This document shows, in pieces, positions 32,174 through 38,893 of a DNA stretch of 40,384 nucleotides. The DNA lies in the NCBI GenBank assembly GCA_046704785.1, contig JBJKRF010000009.1, positions 1 to 40,384 of the forward strand, written 5' to 3'. Each line of letters begins with the position of its first letter. The first letter of the stretch is position 1. A program made the position numbers and the translations under genes. The notes beneath the pieces were generated by a model. The model saw only the letters and a program-made list of their open reading frames with translations, had not been told where the DNA came from and ran no database searches. The stretch is from JBJKRF01 sp046704785 (GTDB lineage: Bacteria > Chloroflexota > Anaerolineae > Anaerolineales > Villigracilaceae).

Positions 32174-32243
32174 GGGGATGAGATAAAAATCGAAAAGCTG
32201 CGCCGTTGGGTGGCAAAACAGCCCTGAAGTCGCTCTCATCCCC
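32174..32243. repeat. Ten-base inverted repeat beside the toxin-antitoxin genes
   Basis: Arms GGGGATGAGA (32174-32183) and TCTCATCCCC (32234-32243), 50 bases apart, with a T-run shortly after the right arm. It could be a flank of an inserted toxin-antitoxin unit or an RNA fold. Confidence 0.5.
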
Positions 32244-32264
32244 TGCATTTTTTCATTGGGCGCG

Positions 32265-32525
32265 TCAGCGATATACCTCACGCCGGTACCCTACTGCCAG
32301 TATGAACACCTGTTTGGTGTTGTCGTCAATCGTGTATAACACTCGATAATCTCCCACTCGCAAGCGATAACTTTCCTGCCCTTGTAGTTTCTTGATTCCT
32401 GTTGGCCGCGGGTTTTCTTCCAGGGCCAGCAAACGCCTGACAATACGTTTATGAGTTGTTTCTTGAAGCCCGTCCAATTCCTTTTCTGCAGAACGTTTGA
32501 TAATGACTTGATAGGTTACCCCCAT
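32265..32525 (-). CDS. relE: RelE/ParE-superfamily toxin
   Basis: An 86-residue RelE-type toxin, a ribosome-dependent mRNA interferase family. The start YQVIIKRSAEKELDGL, the middle GIKKLQGQESYRLRVGDYRVLYTID and the end VFILAVGYRREVYR are family hallmarks, with the basic residues K, R and R of the active surface present. It overlaps the antitoxin by ten bases. The coding is more AT-rich than that of leuS and era on both sides, suggesting recent transfer. Confidence 0.9.
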   Translation of the reverse strand: MGVTYQVIIKRSAEKELDGLQETTHKRIVRRLLALEENPRPTGIKKLQGQESYRLRVGDYRVLYTIDDNTKQVFILAVGYRREVYR

Positions 32526-32722
32526 TTTCCCTTTTCCTTCAAATAGTCTTGCAATGGACGACCAGGTTCATTGCGGCGTTCCTCGATGATGGATAAATCC
32601 ATCAACTCTCGGCGAAGATTCTCATCGCGGACAATGTGTTGGAGTACGGCGCGTTTCTCTTCGGTCGGAAGAACCTTGAACGCTGTCCAAAAGACTTCTG
32701 CAGTTGCTTGTGTTTTGGTCAT
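32516..32722 (-). CDS. RelE-partner antitoxin
   Basis: A 68-residue acidic helical protein upstream of and overlapping the toxin, as in type II modules. The pattern TAEVFWTAFKVLPTEEKRAVLQHIV then RRNEPGRPLQDYLKEKG resembles small antitoxins paired with RelE toxins in cyanobacteria and Chloroflexota. No clear ribbon-helix-helix is seen. GAGGAAC precedes the ATG. The -10 TATACT at 32767-32772 may drive the pair. Confidence 0.8.
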   Translation of the reverse strand: MTKTQATAEVFWTAFKVLPTEEKRAVLQHIVRDENLRRELMDLSIIEERRNEPGRPLQDYLKEKGKWG

Positions 32723-32766
32723 GAAACGTTCCTCGTGGCGAATTCCTTCATCAAATCACTGACGTT

Positions 32767-32772
32767 AGTATA
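32767..32772 (-). promoter_or_regulatory. Possible -10 element of the toxin-antitoxin pair
   Basis: TATACT on the minus strand, 44 bases before the antitoxin start, back to back with the era promoter. No clear -35. Confidence 0.3.
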
Positions 32773-32784
32773 GCACAGCAGTGG

Positions 32785-32790
32785 TACACT
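32785..32790 (+). promoter_or_regulatory. -10 element, possible leaderless promoter of era
   Basis: TACACT with eight bases before the era ATG at 32799; no Shine-Dalgarno upstream of that ATG. Confidence 0.4.
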
Positions 32791-32798
32791 GGGCGCAC

Positions 32799-33725
32799 AT
32801 GGATACCAACCCCAACTTCCGCTCCGGTTTCGTGGCCGTGCTCGGCCAGCCCAACGTGGGCAAATCCACCCTGGTCAACGCCTTCGTGGGCCAGAAGATC
32901 GCTGCCGTCTCGCCGCGCGCGCAGACCACCCGTCGCCGCCAGATGGGCATCCTGACCACCGACGCCTACCAGGTGGTCTTCGTCGATACCCCCGGCCTGC
33001 ACGAGCCGCGTCACAAACTCGGCCTGTTTCTCAACCAGGAAGCCGAAAGCACGCTGCCCGACGCGGATGCGCTGCTCTGGCTGCTGGACGCCGTCCACGC
33101 CCCCGACGACAGCGACCGCCGCATCGCGGACCTGCTGTCCAAAAGCCGCCGCCGGACGCTCCTTGTCCTGGCGCTCAACAAGATCGACCTGTTGCCCGCC
33201 GATAGGTTGCCCGCGCAGCAGGCGGCCTGTGCCGCGCTGGTCGAGGGCGCGCCGCTCTTCCCCGTGAGCGCCACCCGCGGCGACGGACGCGAGGCCCTGC
33301 TGGCGGCCCTGGTCGAAAAGCTGCCCGTGGGCGCGCCGTCTTTCGACGCAGAATTGCTGACCGACTCCTACGAACGCGATATCGTTGCCGACCTGATCCG
33401 CGAGGCTTGCCTGTTGTATCTGCGCGACGAGGTGCCGCACGGCGTGGACGTGCGCATCGATGAGTTCACCGAGCGCGGTGAGCGCGGCGCGTTCATCGCC
33501 GCGACCCTGTTCGTCGAACGGGAGTCGCAGAAGGGCATTGCGATCGGCGAGGGCGGCAGGATGCTCAAACGAATCGGCAGCAGCGCCCGGGCCGAGATCG
33601 AGTCCATGAGCGGGCGCAAAGTCTTCCTGCAGTTGCGCGTCAAGGTGGAGAAAGACTGGCGCGACGACGAGAACGTCATGCGTCGTTTCGGGTACAAGCT
33701 GGATAAAAAGAAGAAAAAGAAATAA
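32799..33725 (+). CDS. era: GTPase Era
   Basis: A 308-residue Era GTPase, needed for 16S rRNA maturation and 30S assembly. G1 GQPNVGKS (about 16-23), switch region AQTTRRRQMGI, G3 DTPGLHEP, G4 NKIDLL and G5 VSATRGDG are intact. The C-terminal KH domain contains IAIGEGGRMLKRIG, and a KKKKKK tail closes the protein. The ATG at 32799 gives the standard N-terminus (MDTNPNFRSGFVAVLG); GTG at 32781 is upstream of the -10. Unlike in Firmicutes, era is not with ybeY-dgkA, which lie 31 kb away. Confidence 0.97.
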   Translation: MDTNPNFRSGFVAVLGQPNVGKSTLVNAFVGQKIAAVSPRAQTTRRRQMGILTTDAYQVVFVDTPGLHEPRHKLGLFLNQEAESTLPDADALLWLLDAVHAPDDSDRRIADLLSKSRRRTLLVLALNKIDLLPADRLPAQQAACAALVEGAPLFPVSATRGDGREALLAALVEKLPVGAPSFDAELLTDSYERDIVADLIREACLLYLRDEVPHGVDVRIDEFTERGERGAFIAATLFVERESQKGIAIGEGGRMLKRIGSSARAEIESMSGRKVFLQLRVKVEKDWRDDENVMRRFGYKLDKKKKKK

Positions 33726-33740
33726 CCGTCTCGAGGTCCC

Positions 33741-34424
33741 ATGCGCGTCTTTTGTTTTGCGCTGGCCTTTGCCGCCGCCCTGACCGATTGGATTTTGGTG
33801 GTGAAGCAGGCCAAACCCTTCCAATACCTTGCCAGACCGGCCGTCCTGCTGGCCCTGTTCGCTGCGTTGCTGGCAAGCGGCGGTCTGTATGGGGCCCGGC
33901 TGTGGTTCGGATTGGGGGCGTTGTTCTCGCTGGCCGGCGACCTCGCGTTGCTGCCAGACGACGAGCGTTGGTTCCTGCCGGGCATGGGCCTGTTCTTGCT
34001 GGCGCAGGCGGCTTACGTACTGGGGTTGAATATGCCCTCCGTCCCGCTCAACCTGTTCACGCTGGGGCTGGCGCTGATGATCGGGCTTTCCATCTTGCCG
34101 CTCACGCGTCGTATCTTGTTTGGGCTGGCGCGGCAGGGGCGGCGGCGCTGGATGCTGCCGGCGCAACTGTACGCCAGTGTAGGTACCTTGCTGCTGTTCT
34201 CGGCTCTGATGACGCTCTTCCGCGTCGATTGGGCCAGCACGCCGGCTTTGTTGGTCAGCCTGGGCGGGGTCTTGTTCGTGGGTTCGGACGTGCTGTCAGC
34301 CTGGGACCGTTTTGTGGCCCCCGTCCGCAACGGCCCCGCTTGGCGCATCGCTGCCTATCACCTGGCTCAAATGGCCCTGATCGCGGGCGCCATCCTGCAA
34401 TTTTCCAAATTCGTGATTTACTGA
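33741..34424 (+). CDS. YhhN/TMEM86-family membrane protein (lysoplasmalogenase-like)
   Basis: A 227-residue protein with about seven to eight membrane helices. Family blocks are visible: KPFQYLARPAVL near the start, GALFSLAGDLALLPDD, GMGLFLLAQAAYVLG, and GGVLFVGSDVLSAWDRF with YHLAQ near the end. The Asp residues in the membrane blocks match the presumed active site. Some members hydrolyse lysoplasmalogen; the substrate here is unproven. GAGG precedes the ATG, 15 bases past era. The 3' end overlaps the convergent dehydrogenase gene by seven bases. Confidence 0.82.
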   Translation: MRVFCFALAFAAALTDWILVVKQAKPFQYLARPAVLLALFAALLASGGLYGARLWFGLGALFSLAGDLALLPDDERWFLPGMGLFLLAQAAYVLGLNMPSVPLNLFTLGLALMIGLSILPLTRRILFGLARQGRRRWMLPAQLYASVGTLLLFSALMTLFRVDWASTPALLVSLGGVLFVGSDVLSAWDRFVAPVRNGPAWRIAAYHLAQMALIAGAILQFSKFVIY

Positions 34425-35320
34425 GTTTCCCCGTCACTTTGCAATTGAACCCCCGCCAGCGCCTCGATCACAGCGATCACGGCGGAGTTATCCAGTTCGC
34501 CCATGCCCATCTGCAGCAGCGCCTCGAACAATTGGGCGTTCTCTGCCGTGGAGGGCAGCGGCACGCCGTATTCGCGCGCCGTCTCGATCACGATGCCCAG
34601 GTCTTTGGCTTGCATGCGCGCTTTGAAGCCGGGCGCGCGGTTCCCTGCAAAGAGACGCGGTGGCTTGACGTCCAGCGTCCAGCATTGGGCTGCTCCTGCC
34701 TGGATGGCTTCCACCACTTTTTGCGGGTTGACGCCGGCTTTCTGCGCGAAGACCAGCAGTTCGCCCATCGCCACCATTTGCGCCGCGACCATGATCTGGT
34801 TGGCGGCTTTGGCGACCTGTCCGGCGCCGGACGCGCCCACGTGTGTGATGGTCTTGCCAACGGCCTGGAGCACCGGCCTGACTTTTTCCAAAGCGACGGC
34901 CTCGCCGCCGACCATGATGGTCAGGGTGGCGTTGCGCGCGCCGATGTCTCCGCCGGAGACGGGCGCGTCCAGGGCGGCCACACCTTTTTCGCTCAGCGCC
35001 GCGGCCAGGCGGCGCGCCGTGGCGGGTTTGATCGTCGAGTGGTCGACGAAGACCAGTCCCGGGTGGGCCGCTTCGGCGATTCCCTGTGGGCCGAGCACCA
35101 CGTCCTCCACATCGGGAGAGTCTGGCAGGTTGGTGAAAACTACATCCACCTGCGCGGCTACCTCGGCGGGTGAAGATGCGGCGCGAGCGCCTTGGGCGGC
35201 CAGTTCGTCTACCGCTGCGCGGCTGCGATTGTGCACCACCAGCGGGAAGCCGGCTTTGAGGATGTTTTCCGCCATGGGCTTGCCCATCAATCCCAGGCCG
35301 ATATAACCAACATTGAGCAT
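34418..35320 (-). CDS. 3-hydroxyisobutyrate dehydrogenase-family NAD(P)-dependent oxidoreductase
   Basis: A 300-residue beta-hydroxyacid dehydrogenase. The N-terminal Rossmann motif is GYIGLGLMGKPMA (about 5-17); the substrate loop is DAPVSGGDIGA; the catalytic lysine lies in GASGAGQVAKAANQ (about K170). It could act on 3-hydroxyisobutyrate, tartronate semialdehyde or a related acid; residues alone do not settle which. It is on the opposite strand to era/YhhN and is probably a single-gene unit. Confidence 0.9.
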   Translation of the reverse strand: MLNVGYIGLGLMGKPMAENILKAGFPLVVHNRSRAAVDELAAQGARAASSPAEVAAQVDVVFTNLPDSPDVEDVVLGPQGIAEAAHPGLVFVDHSTIKPATARRLAAALSEKGVAALDAPVSGGDIGARNATLTIMVGGEAVALEKVRPVLQAVGKTITHVGASGAGQVAKAANQIMVAAQMVAMGELLVFAQKAGVNPQKVVEAIQAGAAQCWTLDVKPPRLFAGNRAPGFKARMQAKDLGIVIETAREYGVPLPSTAENAQLFEALLQMGMGELDNSAVIAVIEALAGVQLQSDGETQ

Positions 35321-35363
35321 GGCAGGCTCCTTGAATCCAGAATTGGCGTGATTATACCCATAG

Positions 35364-35394
35364 AAAAAAGCCTCCCCCGCGTGAGCGAGGGAGG
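35364..35394 (-). terminator. Intrinsic terminator after the SIMPL gene
   Basis: On the minus strand a GC-rich stem GCCTCCCTCGC/GCGGGGGAGGC with a TCAC loop and six T, located about 30 bases past the SIMPL stop. Confidence 0.88.
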
Positions 35395-35422
35395 CGCCGG
35401 TGGGTAGGGGCCCACAAGGAGG

Positions 35423-36160
35423 TTATTTGATCTCGTAGGTGATCGTGACGGAGGCGCTGATTTGCAGCGAACCGGTGTTGATCGGCACGCTACTGGCCGC
35501 GGCTGCGCCGCCGCCCAGTCCCTTGGCCTCGTAGATCGGACCGGGCACGCTCTCGCTATTGCTGATGTTCTGGATGTCGCCCAGTTGCACACCGGCCTCA
35601 CTGGCCAGGTCCTGGGCCTGCTTTTTGGCATCGTCCACCGCCATGGCGCTCGCCTGGCTCAAGGCCGCGCTCTTGTCGGCTACGTCGAACTGGATGCTGT
35701 TGATGTTGTTGGCGCCGGCTTTGACGGCTGCATCCAACAGGTCGCCCAGCTTCGACAGGTCGCGCACGGTCACGTGGACGCTGTTATCGACCACGTAGGT
35801 GATGCCGGTGGGCTTGTTATCCGGGCCGTACTGCGTGTTCTGGTAGATGCTGAAATTGCTGGTGCGAATATCCTCGGCATCCACGCCAATACCGGTTAGG
35901 GCCTTGACCACGTTTTGAGTGCCGGTATTGTTATCGGCTACGGCCTGTGCGGCGCTGGCTTCCTCGGTATGGACGCCGATATAAATGTAAGCAATGTCCG
36001 GCGTCACCGATACCTGTCCGTTGCCGCTGACGGTCAACGTGCGTGTGGACGCCTGGGGCGTACTGGCTGCCGACAGGGCCGGCGCCACCGTCCCGCCGCA
36101 AGCGCCCAACAACAGGGCGGCGGTCAGAACGAGGGGAAGAAAAAAGAATTTAGTTTTCAT
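35423..36160 (-). CDS. SIMPL-domain (DUF541) lipoprotein
   Basis: A 245-residue lipoprotein: signal peptide with lipobox LGAC (Cys21) and a SIMPL/DUF541 domain (about 42-243) with the usual TLTVSGNGQVSVTPDIAYIYIGV start and VTITYEIK end. Family members are exported proteins of poorly known role linked to envelope or oxidative stress. The ATG at 36160 is preceded by AAGGAG; the same six bases follow directly after a TATAAT. Confidence 0.88.
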   Translation of the reverse strand: MKTKFFFLPLVLTAALLLGACGGTVAPALSAASTPQASTRTLTVSGNGQVSVTPDIAYIYIGVHTEEASAAQAVADNNTGTQNVVKALTGIGVDAEDIRTSNFSIYQNTQYGPDNKPTGITYVVDNSVHVTVRDLSKLGDLLDAAVKAGANNINSIQFDVADKSAALSQASAMAVDDAKKQAQDLASEAGVQLGDIQNISNSESVPGPIYEAKGLGGGAAAASSVPINTGSLQISASVTITYEIK

Positions 36161-36173
36161 TGTGGGTCTCCTT

Positions 36174-36179
36174 ATTATA
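36174..36179 (-). promoter_or_regulatory. -10-like element before the SIMPL gene
   Basis: TATAAT on the minus strand, followed at once by AAGGAG and then ACCCACA-ATG. If used, the transcript would begin after the Shine-Dalgarno, which makes the call doubtful. Confidence 0.3.
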
Positions 36180-36380
36180 AATCGAACATGTCCTAGACGT
36201 ATCGTTCCCGAAAAAGTTCCCGGCCGCACGGGGCAATTTTGGTCTCGCTCATGTGACATTCCAAAGGACCGTAATTCGGCTCTTTGAGAATCAGTGTGAC
36301 GAAACGGATCGTTGGGGTTTATTCAGCTCTACGGCTGGAGAACCCGTAATTCCTGGAAACCCAAAAGCGCCTGTTTGGGG

Positions 36381-36386
36381 TAAAAT
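36381..36386 (+). promoter_or_regulatory. -10-like element of the nurA-herA unit
   Basis: TAAAAT 40 bases before the nurA ATG, with GGGG just upstream. No clear -35. Confidence 0.35.
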
Positions 36387-36426
36387 CTACAACAAATGTT
36401 CTACATGTATGGCGGCAAGGGAAAAA

Positions 36427-37656
36427 ATGGCAATCGACTTTCAACAAGTATACGCAAAAATCCGCGAGATCGGTAGCAGCGTCCAGCAGCGCAAGAAGAC
36501 GCTCGAAGAGCGCCGCGTCAAAGCGCGTGAGTTGCTCAACTTTTATGCAGATGCGCTGGAAGAACTGCACCGAAAGGTCGAAGCCGCCAAAGCGGCAGAT
36601 CCCGCCGTCCGCTGCGCGCTGCCGCTTAATGAGCGCCTGGACTCACACTTCCCGCCGCCGGACTTGCCGTTAAACGCGACGCTCATTGCCGCCGACGGTT
36701 CGCAAATCAACCCCGACCGGCACGCCGCCATCCAGTTTGGGCTGATCAACGTCGGTGCGATTATCATGCAACTCAATTCCGGCGAGTCGCCTGTCCTTCG
36801 CACCGAGAGCGAACTGCTCTTTGACGAGGAGTTGTTCACCGCCAACGGCAATCCACTGACGGATGGCATGGTGGCCTTGCGCCGCGACCTGCGTGAACGC
36901 TCCCGCCTCGATACGCTGGCCGCCGAATTCGGGCAGTCTGGCGTCCCGGTGGTTACTTTCACCGATGGGCCAATCGAATTATGGGGCGCCCGCGACGGTG
37001 AGGACGCCAGCGCCTACGAAGAGAGCTTGAAGACCTATCGGACGGTGCTCTCGCGCCTGCAATCGCGCGGCGTGACTACTGCCGGTTATGTGGATAAACC
37101 GGCTGCCAACCTGGTGGTGCGTCTGCTGGAACTGGTGGATGCCAGCGACGAAGACTTGCAAAAACTGCGCGACTACCATCCCCTGCGCGGCGTCAGCGAC
37201 CGCTGGTTATTCGGCGAGAAGGCCGCTCCTTTGCTGGGTGCCGGTGAGCGCGAAAATCCATTGCTGGCCCCGGGCGAACGCTCGGCGGTCTTTGCCATTC
37301 AGTCCAAGTCCGAAAAATCCTACCAGGGGATGCTTTCACTGCATTTCTTTTATCTCAACGTTGGCACGCCGGGGCATCCCTGGCCGGTGCGTGTGGAAAT
37401 TCCCCGCTGGGTGGCCGACGATGCCCAAAAACTTGGACTGTTGCACGCGGTGCTTGTCCAGCAGTGCCGCATCATGGGCGCCAAGCCCTATCCATATTTG
37501 CTGCACCGCGCACATGAAACAGCGGTCGTCTCGCACGAGGAGCGCCAACAGGTGGAACAGATGCTGCTGCGCGAGTTGCGCGAGAATGGCGGCGAAACAG
37601 ACGACGGCTCATACAAGCAATCCGCCAAGGATTTGCCGGGCAGGACACGTTTTTAG
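36427..37656 (+). CDS. nurA: NurA-domain nuclease
   Basis: A 409-residue NurA-domain protein, a 5'-3' nuclease that works with the HerA translocase in DNA-end processing. The N-terminal helical part (about 1-60) is followed by the nuclease domain with metal Asp90 in LIAADGSQINPDRHA, Asp180 in VVTFTDGPIELW and a later VRVEIPRWVADD region. The ATG at 36427 has AAGGGA in front; upstream in-frame ATGs lie before the likely transcript start or lack a ribosome binding site. herA follows about 1.2 kb downstream with two small genes in between. Confidence 0.88.
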   Translation: MAIDFQQVYAKIREIGSSVQQRKKTLEERRVKARELLNFYADALEELHRKVEAAKAADPAVRCALPLNERLDSHFPPPDLPLNATLIAADGSQINPDRHAAIQFGLINVGAIIMQLNSGESPVLRTESELLFDEELFTANGNPLTDGMVALRRDLRERSRLDTLAAEFGQSGVPVVTFTDGPIELWGARDGEDASAYEESLKTYRTVLSRLQSRGVTTAGYVDKPAANLVVRLLELVDASDEDLQKLRDYHPLRGVSDRWLFGEKAAPLLGAGERENPLLAPGERSAVFAIQSKSEKSYQGMLSLHFFYLNVGTPGHPWPVRVEIPRWVADDAQKLGLLHAVLVQQCRIMGAKPYPYLLHRAHETAVVSHEERQQVEQMLLRELRENGGETDDGSYKQSAKDLPGRTRF

Positions 37657-37717
37657 ATGTCATGGCGAGAAACCCCACAAGGGTGACGAAGCAATCTCGT
37701 GTTTCCATCAATGACAT
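37657..37717. repeat. Dispersed intergenic repeat (TGTCATT...GACGAAGCAATCTC type)
   Basis: A 61-base palindromic unit with ATGTCAT/ATGACAT ends (37657-37663, 37711-37717) and a GACGAAGCAATCTCG core. It resembles the short intergenic repeat family widely seen in Chloroflexota, deltaproteobacteria and similar genomes. It sits immediately after the nurA stop. Confidence 0.65.
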
Positions 37718-37734
37718 AGGAAAGGGAATTTGAT

Positions 37735-38325
37735 ATGCCAACCCCCATCGAAATTGGACGCCTTTTACGCGCCGGGACGACCGGATTCATCGCCGGCTGC
37801 TCGGTCTCGCAGTTCGAAACCCCGGCCTTCGGCGCGCTGGTGCGGGCGCCCTTGAGCGAGGCTTATCAGGTCTACGGCCTGATCTACGGCATCCACATCG
37901 ACGACGACGGGCTGGTGCGCCAGCTCGTCAGCGCCGATAACGTCAGCGCCGAGGTGATGCGCGACAACCGCGAGCGGCGCATCGTGCCGGTGGAGATGTC
38001 GGTGCTTTCGGTGGGCTACGAACAGGACGGCAAGGTCTTTCACCTGCTGCCGCCGCGCCCGCCCCTGAGCCTGGATGTGATCTGTTTGTGCGACGACCCG
38101 GAACTGGTGCGTTTTACCTCGGCGGGGCGCTTTGGCTATTTCCGACACATCCTGCGCGCCACGGATGCGCCGGTGGGTGAAATCCTGGCGGCGCACATCC
38201 GGCAGGCCGGCGCGGCGCAAAAGCCGCAGTGGAAGGAAGCCGCCACGCAGGAACTGATCACGCTGCTGCGGGACGATTATCCGACCTTGATGAGTGTGCT
38301 GGGCGCGTTGGGGGAAGTACTTTAA
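37735..38325 (+). CDS. Conserved-looking protein between nurA and herA, possible HAS-barrel
   Basis: A 196-residue protein without signal or membrane segments. I do not recognise a named family. The N-terminal GTTGFIAGCSVSQFETPAFGALVRAP and YQVYGLIYGIHIDDDG have the beta pattern of the HAS-barrel found at the N-terminus of HerA (compare GYIVGGGLKESYSARL in the herA product here). It may be a stand-alone barrel that links NurA and HerA. The rest is helical. AAGGG precedes the ATG. The gene position supports a shared role with nurA and herA. Confidence 0.65.
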   Translation: MPTPIEIGRLLRAGTTGFIAGCSVSQFETPAFGALVRAPLSEAYQVYGLIYGIHIDDDGLVRQLVSADNVSAEVMRDNRERRIVPVEMSVLSVGYEQDGKVFHLLPPRPPLSLDVICLCDDPELVRFTSAGRFGYFRHILRATDAPVGEILAAHIRQAGAAQKPQWKEAATQELITLLRDDYPTLMSVLGALGEVL

Positions 38326-38360
38326 CCACGACGGCGACGACGGAACACGAAGGAATTCTG

Positions 38361-38777
38361 ATGGGAACTACAGGAAAATCCCCCAGGCTGCGCAAGCCGG
38401 TGCCATTGGAGATCGAAGAAATTGGCAAGAAGGCCCTGGATGCGGCCTATACCGTCCATAGTGCGCTTGGGCCGGGGCTGTTGGAATCGGTTTATGAAGC
38501 CTGTTTGGTCTACGAAATGGACCAATTGGGGCTTAAGGCTGAAACGCAGGTGGTTGTTCCAGTCAGATACCAGGATGTTTTTGTTGAAACCGGCCTCCGA
38601 CTCGATATTTGGGTGGAACGAAAGGTCATTCTCTAACTGAAAGCAGTCGAACAGATGAATCCACTCTATCAAGCGCAGTTAATCACCTATCTCAAAGTAA
38701 CGGGATGTCGTTTGGGTTATTTGATGAATTTCAATGTTCAGCATTTTAGAGACGGCTTCAAGCGGATGGTTTATTAA
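38361..38777 (+). pseudogene. GxxExxY-family gene broken by an in-frame TAA
   Basis: ATG at 38361 with AAGGA upstream opens a GxxExxY protein (G39, E42, Y45 in ALGPGLLESVYEA). Codon 92 is TAA (38634-38636), yet the same frame continues for 46 more codons to TAA at 38775 with the expected family C-terminus (LKAVEQ, QLITYLKVTGCRLGYLMNFN). The family has a PD-(D/E)xK-like pattern: D82, then E-x-K; the TAA stands at the Glu of E-L-K, one base from GAA. So the gene looks disabled by a single substitution, or carries a sequencing error. GxxExxY genes behave like small mobile units. Confidence 0.85.
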
Positions 38778-38893
38778 CCATGGAGTCAGCGATGGGGGTA
38801 AAGGGTTTCCCGTCGCGCGACTTTGTTACCGTCGTGGTAAGAATAAGGGTTCCACCCTGTGACTTTGCATCCTTTGCAGTGAAAGGTTTTACT

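Noticed and set aside
32751..34166. 471-codon minus-strand frame across era and the YhhN gene
   Set aside because: It is opposite two well-supported genes, with Gln/Arg/His-rich shadow composition.
33752..35173. 473-codon plus-strand frame across the YhhN and dehydrogenase genes
   Set aside because: Both real genes are recognisable in other frames; this one has no motif and crosses a convergent junction.
38634..38636. Recoding of the in-frame TAA in the GxxExxY gene
   Set aside because: TAA is not a known selenocysteine or pyrrolysine codon and no recoding structure was seen; a nonsense mutation or sequence error is simpler.
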